Of a stretch of 33,899 nt of DNA, positions 1-6,204 are shown one piece after another. The stretch's first letter is position 1. The number at the start of each line of letters is the position of its first letter. The stretch is taken from positions 1 to 33,899 of the IMG/VR virus record IMGVR_UViG_3300030098_003618; one strand, written 5' to 3'. The notes beneath the pieces are model-generated. The model was not told the DNA's origin. It searched no databases and worked only from the letters and a program-made list of their open reading frames with translations. The stretch is from a virus. The translations under genes were made by a program, and so were the position numbers.

Positions 1-231
1 TTTTGGGATGATCTTAAGGCAGGTAACAAAGCAAGGGCATTTGGTAGGTTGGCTACAATATCCACTGCCTTTGTTGTTTGCAACGGAACTGCCGATGCTA
101 TAAAGGACTGGTTAAGAGGAAAGCCTATTCACTTTGATGATATATTTTATGAAAACCTACTTAGGCTTCTAGGTATGTCTAGGTATCAGATATGGGTAGC
201 ACAAACATATGGGGTGGAGCAGGCAGTGTCT
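1..231. repeat. Left copy of 231-base terminal redundancy
   Basis: Bases 1-231 align without gaps to 33669-33899. I count mismatches at 24, 41, 42, 61, 112, 133, 157, 160 and 165, about 96% identity; 166-231 is identical. Three altered codons are silent and five change the residue (F/W, S/A, L/I, F/L, L/F, left/right). Both copies encode the same part of the giant protein. This is best explained as the overlap of a circular or circularly permuted genome assembled from two related variants, because a real direct terminal repeat should be identical. Confidence 0.95.
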
Positions 232-591
232 AAGTTCTTTATGCCCCCATCAGGAAGTATAGCATCAGAGATATTTGAAGATTTTACGAATATAAAAGAT
301 TGGTTTGATGGCTATATATTAGAAAAGTCAAGCCTTCCACTTAGGATACCTGTTGTTGGAAACTATATATACTACACACATGGCAAAGGTCAAAAGTCTA
401 CAATCAATCAAGAGTATAGAAGGTTATGGGATAAGTTTAAGGAAGACGGATCCCTGACTCTATCAGATCAAAAGATATTCTTGGAGTGGCTTGAGAAGAA
501 AGCACTACACTCCCCACCACCAAATACTAAAAATGTACCAGAATGGAAACGAAAAAAAGCAAAAGAAATCAAGGGAAGATATAAAAAATAA
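1..591 (+). CDS. C-terminal part of giant polyvalent/virion protein (continues from 33899)
   Basis: This frame is open from base 1 and ends with TAA at 589-591, giving 196 codons without a true start. Bases 1-231 match 33669-33899 in the same reading frame, so this is the end of the gene that starts at 25542; joined through the repeat the protein is about 2,905 residues. The segment carries a hydrophobic stretch (RLATISTAFVVCNGTADAI) that could touch a membrane, then a charged region rich in aromatic residues, and a very basic tail (WKRKKAKEIKGRYKK). A TTG at 49 could be read as a start, but it lies inside the coding frame and has no ribosome binding site, so I reject it. The endolysin gene follows after 9 bases. 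Confidence 0.9.
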   Translation, partial: FWDDLKAGNKARAFGRLATISTAFVVCNGTADAIKDWLRGKPIHFDDIFYENLLRLLGMSRYQIWVAQTYGVEQAVSKFFMPPSGSIASEIFEDFTNIKDWFDGYILEKSSLPLRIPVVGNYIYYTHGKGQKSTINQEYRRLWDKFKEDGSLTLSDQKIFLEWLEKKALHSPPPNTKNVPEWKRKKAKEIKGRYKK

Positions 592-600
592 GAGGTGACC

Positions 601-1050
601 ATGAAAGAAACTATAAGAAAGATAATTAGAAAGGTACTTGAAAAGCTCTCAGACTCAGGTATAAAGTACAGTGACAATGCAGAGGATCTTATATTTGAAA
701 CAGGAAATGCAGAGACTGGATACAGACACCTTGAACAAATGGGTGGTGGTCCAGCAGTAGGTTTCTTTCAGATAGAGGGGTGGGTTATTAAAGACTGTTG
801 GGATAACTACATTGTATTTAGAAAGCCTCTTATTGAATTTGCAAAGTCCCTTGGGTTTAACGAAGAGGATATGGAGTTTTCTGTCACCTCCAACATAGCA
901 CTTCAAGTTTTCTTTGCTAGAATATGCTATCGAAGAAAGCCGGGATCTATACCAGAGACTATGGAGGATAGAGCTAGTTACTGGAAAAAACATTATAATA
1001 CCCCACTTGGAAAGGGAACACCTGAACATTATTTAAAAGCAAATAAATAG
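601..1050 (+). CDS. Predicted endolysin (lysozyme-like cell wall hydrolase)
   Basis: 149 residues. The ATG at 601 has AGAGG at 591-595 with 5 bases between; the upstream GTG at 595 lies inside that site and is less likely. The first helix is amphipathic and basic. Then come LIFETGNAETG (Glu33, Glu38), GGGPAVGFFQIE around residues 48-59, and a C-terminal block, ASYWKKHYNTPLGKGTPEHY. I know this pattern (an early E in a (T/E)xxxE context, 'GGPAxGxFQxE', 'YWKxxYNTxxGKGT') from small phage lysozyme-like proteins, where the early Glu is the likely acid. It should cut peptidoglycan at the end of infection. It heads a cassette with two holin-like proteins, which supports the call. There is no signal peptide, so export would depend on a holin. 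I am fairly sure of a lysis role but not of the exact bond cut. Confidence 0.75.
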   Translation: MKETIRKIIRKVLEKLSDSGIKYSDNAEDLIFETGNAETGYRHLEQMGGGPAVGFFQIEGWVIKDCWDNYIVFRKPLIEFAKSLGFNEEDMEFSVTSNIALQVFFARICYRRKPGSIPETMEDRASYWKKHYNTPLGKGTPEHYLKANK

Positions 1051-1328
1051 TGGATCCAGTTCAATTTTTAGAGCAGTTCGGTCTACCTGTCACAGGGTTA
1101 GCATTTTTTGGGTATTTTATCTGGAAGCAACAACACTGGATACAAAAAGACCTAGTCAAAGATATGGATGAAAAATTTAAAAGATTAGAAGGAATTATTA
1201 TAACATTAATATCTCAAATAAAAAAAGCACAGCTAGATATAAAAGAGTTGAAAGGGTTTGTAAATGGGATAGAAGATATATTAACAAAGTTAACTGGCAA
1301 CGGATTAAAAGATAAGGATAAAAAATGA
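1050..1328 (+). CDS. Holin-like membrane protein with coiled-coil tail
   Basis: 92 residues from a GTG start whose G is the last base of the endolysin stop (TAGTG), a layout that implies translational coupling. Residues about 8-25 (FGLPVTGLAFFGYFIW) form one membrane helix. The rest is charged and heptad-like (MDEKFKRLEGIIITLISQ, then IKELKGFVNGIEDILTKL), ending in a lysine-rich tail. A single N-terminal helix plus a cytoplasmic coiled coil resembles small holin-like proteins of the BhlA type, and the position after an endolysin agrees. It could also be a pinholin or an anti-holin partner of the 60-residue protein that follows. I see no lipobox or signal sequence that would suggest a spanin. 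Confidence 0.55.
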   Translation: MDPVQFLEQFGLPVTGLAFFGYFIWKQQHWIQKDLVKDMDEKFKRLEGIIITLISQIKKAQLDIKELKGFVNGIEDILTKLTGNGLKDKDKK

Positions 1329-1507
1329 AGGATACTTTAGAATATTTAGGTAACAATCCACATGTAGGAATATCATCTTCAATAGGAGGCAGTCTTTTGC
1401 ACTGGCTTGAACTGGTTAACCCCTTAATCAGCTTTCTAGGTATGCTTGTAGGACTTGCTGTAGGTATTGTAACCCTAACCATAAAGATAAAGGAGCTATT
1501 AAAATGA
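1325..1507 (+). CDS. Small holin-like membrane protein
   Basis: 60 residues; the ATG overlaps the previous stop as ATGA. A polar N-terminus (MKDTLEYLGNNPHVG) is followed by a weakly hydrophobic segment, SSSIGGSLLHWLELVNPL, and a strong membrane helix, FLGMLVGLAVGIVTLTIKI, with a basic end (KIKELLK). Two potential membrane passes with an exposed start fit class II phage holins of about 60-70 residues. Together with the gene before it this gives a two-component membrane module behind the endolysin. Which of the two is the holin cannot be decided from sequence. Confidence 0.55.
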   Translation: MKDTLEYLGNNPHVGISSSIGGSLLHWLELVNPLISFLGMLVGLAVGIVTLTIKIKELLK

Positions 1508-1746
1508 TCCCAGCCTATGTTTTAAAATTAGTTATGCCTATGATCCTTAACAAACTCTCAGATGTTATTAAGTATGTACGAGAGGATAACGAGCTAGACA
1601 AACAGGTACGAGCCTTAAAGAAAGAGGTTATACTATTGGGTCAAGACCTAGAGACCTTAAAGGGATGGAGCCATCCACCAGTATTTAAAGAAGAACAGCT
1701 AGAAGATATACATAAACGATTAAAGAAACTGGAGAAGAAAAAATGA
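1504..1746 (+). CDS. Small coiled-coil protein of the lysis cassette
   Basis: 80 residues with an ATGA overlap to the gene before. A short hydrophobic amphipathic start (MIPAYVLKLVMPMILNKL) is followed by a long charged helix with heptad spacing (LDKQVRALKKEVILLGQDLE) and a Lys-rich end (LKKLEKKK). I do not recognise the family. Size, place and shape would allow an inner-membrane-attached Rz-like spanin or a holin regulator. However, the N-terminal segment is weak for a membrane anchor and no outer-membrane partner gene is visible. Function unknown. Confidence 0.5.
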   Translation: MIPAYVLKLVMPMILNKLSDVIKYVREDNELDKQVRALKKEVILLGQDLETLKGWSHPPVFKEEQLEDIHKRLKKLEKKK

Positions 1747-1952
1747 ACCTAATAGAAAAGATCCTATCTGAAAATAAACAATCCATAGTAGACACAATCT
1801 TTGACGAAGAGCTTAAGGCAAAGGTTTGTAAAGCTATCAACGACAATGTAGATGTGCCTTTTATAGGAGAGGAGACAGAGGCAAAAATAATTGATGCATT
1901 GTACAGCTCTGTCGAGGATGTTGTTAAAGAGGCTATTATAAAAAAGCTATAA
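1743..1952 (+). CDS. Small hypothetical protein ending the lysis cassette
   Basis: 69 residues with an ATGA overlap to the gene before. The protein is acidic and helical (MNLIEKILSENKQSIVDTIF, then KVCKAINDNVDVPFIGEETE, then a basic end, AIIKKL). There is no membrane segment or Zn site and I do not recognise it. It is the last of four genes joined by 4-base or 1-base overlaps after the endolysin, so it should be translated with the lysis genes. A weak AT hairpin follows at 1969-1990. Confidence 0.5.
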   Translation: MNLIEKILSENKQSIVDTIFDEELKAKVCKAINDNVDVPFIGEETEAKIIDALYSSVEDVVKEAIIKKL

Positions 1953-1968
1953 AGTACTTGTGCCATAA

Positions 1969-1990
1969 CTAAAAAATCCTTAGATTTTAG
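1969..1990 (+). terminator. Weak AT-rich hairpin between lysis and replication genes
   Basis: The 67-base gap 1953-2019 holds two competing 6-bp pairings: CTAAAA (1969-1974) with TTTTAG (1985-1990), or AAAATC (1973-1978) with GATTTT (1983-1988) around a 4-base loop. A short T-run (GTTTTAATTT) follows. This could be a weak terminator or an attenuator before the annealing-protein gene. AT-rich sequence forms such pairs by chance, so the call is tentative. Confidence 0.25.
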
Positions 1991-2019
1991 GGTCGTTTTA
2001 ATTTAAATGGAGACAAGTT

Positions 2020-2748
2020 ATGACACACAAAAAGAATATGGTACTATGGAACAAGGTATGTGAAACCGATCCTAAGTACACCAAGAAGTTAACCTACGGA
2101 GCCAAGCTAACCACAATAGATGCACAGTCTCAGATACTTAAAGCTACTGAGATATGGGGTCCATTCGGTGGTAACTGGGGATTAAAGTCAGAGAACTACG
2201 ATGTTACCTCTTTAACAGGTACCTGTATATACACTGCTGACTTCTACTACCTAGATGGTGAGGAGATTAACCAGTTCCCAATCTCATCTGATATTAAAAT
2301 AAGAGAAGACTTTATGAAGAGTGTCCAAACGGATGCACTTACAAAAGCCTTGTCAAGGCTAGGCTTTAATGCAGATGTATTTATGGGAAGGTTTGATAAC
2401 AATAAATACATTCGTGAGATGAATGCAAAATTTGGAGATAAGAAGGAAGGGGTCTCTCAAAAACCTACCTCAAACCTTGTCTCCAAACAAAACGAGGATA
2501 AAGAGGGATCTCTTCCTACTATTGATACAGTCCTAAAGGCTAAGATTGAAGTAGGATTCAGGAGCAAGGAAAATCATACATACAAGAGTGGGTATAAAAA
2601 TATTGATGAGATGAGAAAGGATATTCAGTATTGGAGTGGAAGGTCTGAACTCAGTGATACCCAGAAAGCTCATGTTAAAAACCTAAACATACTAATTAAA
2701 CACCACAACACTCAGGCTATTGAGAACGGTGTTTTAGGTGGTATATAG
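2020..2748 (+). CDS. Predicted Rad52-like single-strand annealing protein
   Basis: 242 residues; the ATG at 2020 has TGGAG upstream (AATGGAGACAAGTT). Residues about 30-55 (LTTIDAQSQILKATEIWGPF, then GGNWG) resemble the Rad52 core pattern of a helix with 'NExFGxxGWS', and residues 104-115 (TDALTKALSRLG) resemble its 'TDALKRALRxFG' helix. ADVFMGRFDNNKY follows. The C-terminal half (from about 150) is polar with a helical end and probably interacts with partners. Such proteins coat and anneal single strands in phage recombination. Its direct partner downstream is a RecB/Cas4-like nuclease, which makes an annealing-protein/exonuclease pair like those of other phages. A RecT- or Erf-type label cannot be excluded without a profile search. 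Confidence 0.65.
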   Translation: MTHKKNMVLWNKVCETDPKYTKKLTYGAKLTTIDAQSQILKATEIWGPFGGNWGLKSENYDVTSLTGTCIYTADFYYLDGEEINQFPISSDIKIREDFMKSVQTDALTKALSRLGFNADVFMGRFDNNKYIREMNAKFGDKKEGVSQKPTSNLVSKQNEDKEGSLPTIDTVLKAKIEVGFRSKENHTYKSGYKNIDEMRKDIQYWSGRSELSDTQKAHVKNLNILIKHHNTQAIENGVLGGI

Positions 2749-3515
2749 TGGATCTTAAGATGTGCAGGCAGGTAGACAATGCCTCTCTTGGTCGATGGTA
2801 CGATGTTGATGGGATTTATGTCCCATCAGTATCTACTGTTGCTAAGTACGGATGTCCAGTCAACAGCTATCTATGGGATCATATGCTTAAACAAGCTATA
2901 CGATCTGGAGCTTTAGACTCTTTCAAGAGAGAAAAGTCAGAGGCTCTTAGGGTAGGAACTGCTGTTCACGACAATGTAGAGAGGTTAATAGAAGGAAGAT
3001 CCATAGACATAGAGAACGACCCAGAAGTGCAAAGAGGGTTGATCTGCTTTATGAAATTTATGGATGCCTACAAGCCTAAGATTCAAAACTATGAGGAGAT
3101 ATTATTTTGTACTGATATGTACCAAGGTGCATTAAAATATCCCTTTGCTGGCAGGTACGATGCTACTATGATAATAGACTCAGAGCTATGGTTAATTGAT
3201 TGGAAGACATCGTTAACCCTAGATGACAAGAGGTTTCCTATTCAGCTATCAATGTACAAAGCTCTATACGATGCAACACACGATAGACCTATTGATAGAA
3301 TAGGAGTTGTACATTTAAAGAAGAGGTACCAAGGGGCAGAGCCAAGCTCTAGGACTAAGTACCTTAAAGAGTACCAGTTTGATATGACTGCTGTTAAGTG
3401 TGCTCTTTATATGTTCAACTATTTCTACGATCATAGTGACAGCAAGGGTAAGCCTAAGCTCAAACCTAACCTTCAATCTAAATTCAAATTAGGAGATATG
3501 TATGAAAATATTTAA
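2748..3515 (+). CDS. RecB/Cas4-like PD-(D/E)XK exonuclease
   Basis: 255 residues from GTG, whose first base is the last base of the upstream stop (TAGTG). The motifs are in RecB-family order: GTAVHD with His74, GRYD with Asp138 (GRYDATMIIDSELWLIDWKT), then IDWKT with Asp151 and Lys153, and QLSMY with Gln166 and Tyr170. This H-D-(D/E)xK-QxxxY set is the metal site and DNA-binding signature of Cas4/RecB-type exonucleases. I see no Fe-S cysteine cluster of the Cas4 kind. It should resect DNA ends to feed the annealing protein encoded just upstream. An alternative ATG at 2760 is possible. The end overlaps a small membrane protein gene at 3502. Confidence 0.8.
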   Translation: MDLKMCRQVDNASLGRWYDVDGIYVPSVSTVAKYGCPVNSYLWDHMLKQAIRSGALDSFKREKSEALRVGTAVHDNVERLIEGRSIDIENDPEVQRGLICFMKFMDAYKPKIQNYEEILFCTDMYQGALKYPFAGRYDATMIIDSELWLIDWKTSLTLDDKRFPIQLSMYKALYDATHDRPIDRIGVVHLKKRYQGAEPSSRTKYLKEYQFDMTAVKCALYMFNYFYDHSDSKGKPKLKPNLQSKFKLGDMYENI

Positions 3516-3648
3516 GTCTATCATTCAAGGTCTGGCTAGTGGTCAGTTCTTGGATGTGTTATCAATGATAATTCACATCTTAACAATGTTTACATTGCTA
3601 GGATTCTGTCTGTTTGTTTGGTTTTTTCTCCTTGAGATTGTACTTTGA
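3502..3648 (+). CDS. Small membrane protein (48 aa)
   Basis: The ATG at 3502 lies inside the end of the nuclease gene with AGGAG at 3491-3495 and 6 bases of spacing, a strong initiation site; the stop is TGA 3646-3648. After a polar start (MKIFKSIIQGLASGQFLDV) comes a long hydrophobic helix (LSMIIHILTMFTLLGFCLFV, then WFFLLEIVL), so it is almost certainly a single-pass inner membrane protein. The start of the replication initiator overlaps its stop. Function unknown. Small membrane proteins in early phage operons sometimes act in exclusion or host takeover, but nothing here shows that. Confidence 0.65.
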   Translation: MKIFKSIIQGLASGQFLDVLSMIIHILTMFTLLGFCLFVWFFLLEIVL

Positions 3649-4382
3649 GTACGATTAAAAATGATTATATTCTCATTCCCGGCTATATAGCTAGGGATGG
3701 GGGTATATCATTAATTCAAAGGTTGATTCTAGCTAAGATCCACAACCTGCAATCTGACACTGGTTGCTATGCATCCAACGAATACTTTGCTGAACTGTTT
3801 GATGTATCAAAAAGATATGTGTCTACCAGCTTAAACATACTAGCTAAGAAGGGATACATTGAATTTGAGTTCGATAAAAGGAACCGTAGATACATCAATG
3901 TTAGGGGTGGAACAAATGGTAAACCCCCTATGGAACAAATGGTTAAGTCCACTAAAAGAACAGATGTAATAAAGAAAACAATACAGGAAGTTTCTGATAA
4001 ATTTATTTCAGATGTTAACCAATACATCAATTCTAAATACATAGACTTCCCTGATAAAGAAAACTTTATTAGCTACTGGACTGAACCTAATTCTACTGGA
4101 ACTAAGATAAGAAGACAAGAACAAAGGTACTTTGATATAGGTAGAAGAATTTCAACTTGGCAAAACACAGGCAAGAAGTTTACACCAAAGCCAAAGACAG
4201 ACCTTAAAAGATTTAATATAGCTGAAGGAACTGGGCACTATAAAGGATACTGTCATAAACATCCAAAGGAAGGTGCATCATTCTTTAAAGAGTGGGATAT
4301 GAAGAAGGACATTGCAGAGATGCCTTGCTGTGGATCTAAACCTGAACCTCAACCAAAAAGGAAGGTATTAAATGGATTTTAA
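3645..4382 (+). CDS. Winged-helix replication initiator protein
   Basis: 245 residues. The proposed start is TTG at 3645, overlapping the upstream TGA. Residues about 5-85 form a helix-turn-helix/winged-helix domain (LIQRLILAKIHNLQ, then NEYFAELFDVSKRYVSTSLN, then LAKKGYIEFEFDKRNRRYI), as in phage replisome organisers of the lambda O / DnaD-linked kind. After a linker, residues about 143-176 (FISYWTEPNSTGTKIRRQEQ, then FDIGRRISTWQN) match the 'FxxYWTExxxxGTKxRxExxxxFDxxRRLxTW' block that I know from such proteins. The C-terminus has CHKHPKEG and MPCCGSKP, a possible small Zn site. It should bind the origin and recruit host replication proteins. Two 13-bp repeats lie in the linker region (3908-3943), as in lambda O. 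Confidence 0.75.
   Translation: MSTIKNDYILIPGYIARDGGISLIQRLILAKIHNLQSDTGCYASNEYFAELFDVSKRYVSTSLNILAKKGYIEFEFDKRNRRYINVRGGTNGKPPMEQMVKSTKRTDVIKKTIQEVSDKFISDVNQYINSKYIDFPDKENFISYWTEPNSTGTKIRRQEQRYFDIGRRISTWQNTGKKFTPKPKTDLKRFNIAEGTGHYKGYCHKHPKEGASFFKEWDMKKDIAEMPCCGSKPEPQPKRKVLNGF
3908..3943. repeat. Iteron-like direct repeat inside the initiator gene
   Basis: TGGAACAAATGGT occurs at 3908-3920 and again at 3931-3943, start to start 23 bp, close to two helical turns. The two copies are read in different codon frames (GTNG against MEQMV), so protein conservation cannot explain them. They fall after the winged-helix domain and are followed by AT-rich coding sequence (about 3945-4045), the lambda ori layout. 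This is a candidate initiator binding site and origin. Confidence 0.5.
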
Positions 4383-4596
4383 AAGTCCGATTGAAAGAGA
4401 CCCTAAGAAGGAGTTTGCTGAAAGCCTTAAGTCCTTTAACAGGGAAGAGTTAATAGAGAGATTAATACTTATGTATGATGACTTAGAATATGAAAAAAGA
4501 CAAGGGGAGCTAAGAAATGCACATGTATCAGAACTCAATGCTAGGCTATCACTTTACGAAAAACTTGATAAAGCCGAACAAAAAGATAAATCCTAG
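4372..4596 (+). CDS. Small acidic helical protein after the initiator
   Basis: 74 residues; the ATG at 4372 overlaps the last 11 bases of the initiator gene (AATGGATTTTAA). The protein is strongly charged and helical (FAESLKSFNREELIERLILM, then YDDLEYEKRQGELRNAHVSE), probably a coiled coil. It has no metal site or membrane segment. I do not recognise the family. Its place directly after the initiator would allow a role as a helicase-loader-like or accessory replication protein, but the sequence does not show this. Confidence 0.5.
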   Translation: MDFKSPIERDPKKEFAESLKSFNREELIERLILMYDDLEYEKRQGELRNAHVSELNARLSLYEKLDKAEQKDKS

Positions 4597-4747
4597 TTCT
4601 AACTGTCAGTGCTGTGGCAAGATGTATAAGAGAACCCATCAATATTATATGTGGTACTCAGCAATAGATGGAAGACTGCTGTGGGACTTTATATGCACAC
4701 CATGTGCCAAGAGAGAGAACGGAACCAAAAGAAAACTACCAACCTAA
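4517..4747 (+). CDS. Small zinc-ribbon protein
   Basis: Up to 76 residues. The frame is open from ATG 4517, which overlaps the previous gene by 80 bases; a later TTG (about 4565) is an alternative start, and the N-terminal 20 or so residues look uninformative, so the real start may be downstream. The core is CQCCGKMYKRTHQYYMWY, then GRLLWDFICTPCAKRENG. The two CxxC pairs (C-Q-C-C and C-T-P-C), about 30 residues apart, fit one zinc ribbon with aromatic residues between. Similar tiny ribbons occur near phage HNH nucleases. It is followed by an HNH gene with no gap. Confidence 0.5.
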   Translation: MHMYQNSMLGYHFTKNLIKPNKKINPSSNCQCCGKMYKRTHQYYMWYSAIDGRLLWDFICTPCAKRENGTKRKLPT

Positions 4748-5200
4748 TTGATATGCAATACTTGCAACGGAGACAAGGATGAAAAAGAATTTCACTGGAG
4801 ATTCAAAGAGAAAGGGATCAGACTGGGTAAGTGTAAGCAGTGTGCTAATAGTTATAACCAAAAATACTATCAAAAAAATCGACAATACCTTATTCAAAAA
4901 AATAAAGAGTACTATAAAAAAGTTAGTAAAAACAATTCGGTTTTTATTTATGAGATTAAGCTATCTAACCCCTGTGAACTTTGTGGTGAGTCGGATCCGA
5001 GGGTTCTCCAGTTCGATCACCAAGATCCTAAAAAGAAAAGACGGAACATCTCAGAGATGAAGAACAGATACGGACACAGGTCTATCCTTAGAGAGATGTG
5101 CAAGTGTATGGTGCTGTGTGCTAACTGTCACCAGAAAAAAACAGCAAAGCAGTATCTATGGTACGATAATATATTTGGAGACAAGAATGGCAACACATAG
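4748..5200 (+). CDS. HNH endonuclease with N-terminal zinc ribbon
   Basis: 150 residues from a TTG that directly follows the upstream TAA; Cys3 is close to the start, so little choice of start remains. The N-terminal ribbon uses Cys3/Cys6 and Cys29/Cys32. A Lys/Tyr-rich helix (YNQKYYQKNRQYLIQKNKEY) follows, then the HNH domain: C76-x-x-C79, VLQFDHQDP with Asp90-His91, Asn100, and C124-x-x-C127-His128. The His-Asn-His/metal finger arrangement is intact, so activity is plausible. It may be a free-standing homing-type nuclease or one that helps recombination or packaging. Its end overlaps the next gene by 14 bases. Confidence 0.8.
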   Translation: MICNTCNGDKDEKEFHWRFKEKGIRLGKCKQCANSYNQKYYQKNRQYLIQKNKEYYKKVSKNNSVFIYEIKLSNPCELCGESDPRVLQFDHQDPKKKRRNISEMKNRYGHRSILREMCKCMVLCANCHQKKTAKQYLWYDNIFGDKNGNT

Positions 5201-5639
5201 AGATAATTTTTATGAAAGAGTTAGCCAAGAAAATCAAGTTACAGAAATGGCTTGTGAAGAACACTTTAAAGACAAAGGATACTTACATAGGTTTGGATGG
5301 GGAGAAGAGCTTGAAACAGATAAACTTATACGGAATTTATTTTATAATCTTCCTGACCCTTTAAAAAGAATGCCAGACTATATACTGCACAATAAAAAAG
5401 GAACTAGCTTTATAGAGTCCAAAGGATATGCTAATCAACTTAAACTTAAAAAACAAGATTACGAGGCTTATAAGATTTGGAATAAATTTGAAATACCCTT
5501 CTACATATTTGCATATGACTGCCCTAAAAAAAAAGAAACTATTATCAATTTAAATAAAATTATAGAAAAAGTAGAGCTTGGCTTATATGAAGAAGGTGCA
5601 TATGAGAACGATGGTAATGAATACTATATAATAAAGTAG
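5187..5639 (+). CDS. PD-(D/E)XK-like nuclease
   Basis: 150 residues from ATG 5187, with GGAG at 5177-5180; the frame is open further upstream but that stretch lies inside the HNH gene. The core has M-P-D-Y (Asp64), then SFIESKGY with Glu77 and Lys79, which gives the PD...(E)xK metal-binding triad on a hydrophobic strand. IPFYIFAYDCP follows as a late strand. I would place it near small restriction-endonuclease-fold or Holliday-resolvase-like proteins; the family is not certain. It closes the recombination/replication operon, being followed by a structured gap with a clear terminator at 5709-5730. Confidence 0.65.
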   Translation: MATHRDNFYERVSQENQVTEMACEEHFKDKGYLHRFGWGEELETDKLIRNLFYNLPDPLKRMPDYILHNKKGTSFIESKGYANQLKLKKQDYEAYKIWNKFEIPFYIFAYDCPKKKETIINLNKIIEKVELGLYEEGAYENDGNEYYIIK

Positions 5640-5660
5640 GCAACAAACAGCACATCAGCA

Positions 5661-5689
5661 CATTACAGCTAGGAGCTTCGTGTGTAATG
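5661..5689 (+). other. RNA hairpin in intergenic gap
   Basis: CATTACA (5661-5667) pairs perfectly with TGTAATG (5683-5689), and inside the 15-base loop AGCT occurs twice (AGCTAGGAGCT). It sits 21 bases after the nuclease stop and ahead of the terminator hairpin. It may be part of a structured 3' end of the upstream transcript or of a small RNA. Confidence 0.4.
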
Positions 5690-5708
5690 ATGAACAACAT
5701 AAACAATT

Positions 5709-5730
5709 AGCACTTTATTAAGTGCTTTTT
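5709..5730 (+). terminator. Rho-independent terminator
   Basis: AGCACTT (5709-5715) and AAGTGCT (5720-5726) form a perfect 7-bp stem around the loop TATT and run into TTTT; with the stem's own last T the run is five. It lies 70 bases after the nuclease stop, before a new SD-led gene at 5826. It should end the replication/recombination transcript. Confidence 0.8.
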
Positions 5731-5778
5731 GCAAGGGATTAGAATTGAGTGGCTGGAAGTTGCACTAGGTCTCGGTTG

Positions 5779-5803
5779 AGGCAGTATAAAAACTCCACTG
5801 CCT
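5779..5803 (+). promoter_or_regulatory. Hairpin in the leader of the next operon
   Basis: AGGCAGT (5779-5785) pairs perfectly with ACTGCCT (5797-5803) across an 11-base loop containing ATAAAA. No T-run follows, so it is not a simple terminator. It ends 22 bases before the ATG at 5826. It could be an operator or a leader structure. I see no convincing -35/-10 pair beside it. Confidence 0.35.
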
Positions 5804-5825
5804 ACTTTAAAATTAAGGAGATAGA

Positions 5826-6203
5826 ATGACAAAAGATGAGTTTGATAGACACTTTACTAGGTTTATGGATAGAGTTAAAACTACCAGAGACAGTGGTCAG
5901 AAGGAATATGCACAGCAAGAGGATGAGGTGTTTGCAGATTTTATATGGGAGGCAGATACCATAGGCAACACCCCTTTAGAGGTTATGTATACATTTCTAC
6001 TTAAACATATAAGAGGGGTTGGTTCCTACATACAGGGGCACAAGAGTCAGAGAGAATCTGTTCACGGAAGGTTGGAAGACATTTGTGTTTATATTTCTCT
6101 TATGGATGCTTATATTACAGAGTCGGCTGAGGTCAAGGAAGTTAACCCCAAGCCTAAGAAGTTTACTAGAAAGGAGTTAAATCTTAATAAGATGAATGTA
6201 TAA
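5826..6203 (+). CDS. Phage protein, possibly MazG-like/Nmad1-like
   Basis: 125 residues; ATG 5826 with a strong AAGGAG 9 bases upstream. The helical core reads TRDSGQKEYAQQEDEVFADF, then LEVMYTFLLKHIRGVGSYIQ, then SQRESVHGRLEDICVYISLM. The last block, a conserved R/D-rich helix with 'GRxxDxxVYxxLL', is common in phage proteins and reminds me of the helical DUF1599 / nucleotide-modification-associated domain 1 type. I cannot confirm that without a profile search. The tail is Lys/Pro-rich. It is the first gene of the second early operon, and a methyltransferase follows. Confidence 0.55.
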   Translation: MTKDEFDRHFTRFMDRVKTTRDSGQKEYAQQEDEVFADFIWEADTIGNTPLEVMYTFLLKHIRGVGSYIQGHKSQRESVHGRLEDICVYISLMDAYITESAEVKEVNPKPKKFTRKELNLNKMNV

Positions 6204-6204
6204 C

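Noticed and set aside
1-231. True direct terminal repeats of a linear genome (T7-like)
   Set aside because: The two copies differ at 9 positions and lie inside one coding gene whose frame continues through the joint. A replicated terminal repeat would be identical. A circular or permuted genome explains it better.
4779-5060. 93-codon frame overlapping the HNH gene
   Set aside because: It is a different-frame shadow of the HNH nuclease, which has all its metal and catalytic residues.
5118-5186. N-terminal extension of the PD-(D/E)XK nuclease
   Set aside because: The extra residues are encoded inside the conserved HNH finger of the upstream gene. The ATG at 5187 has a proper SD and gives a normal start.
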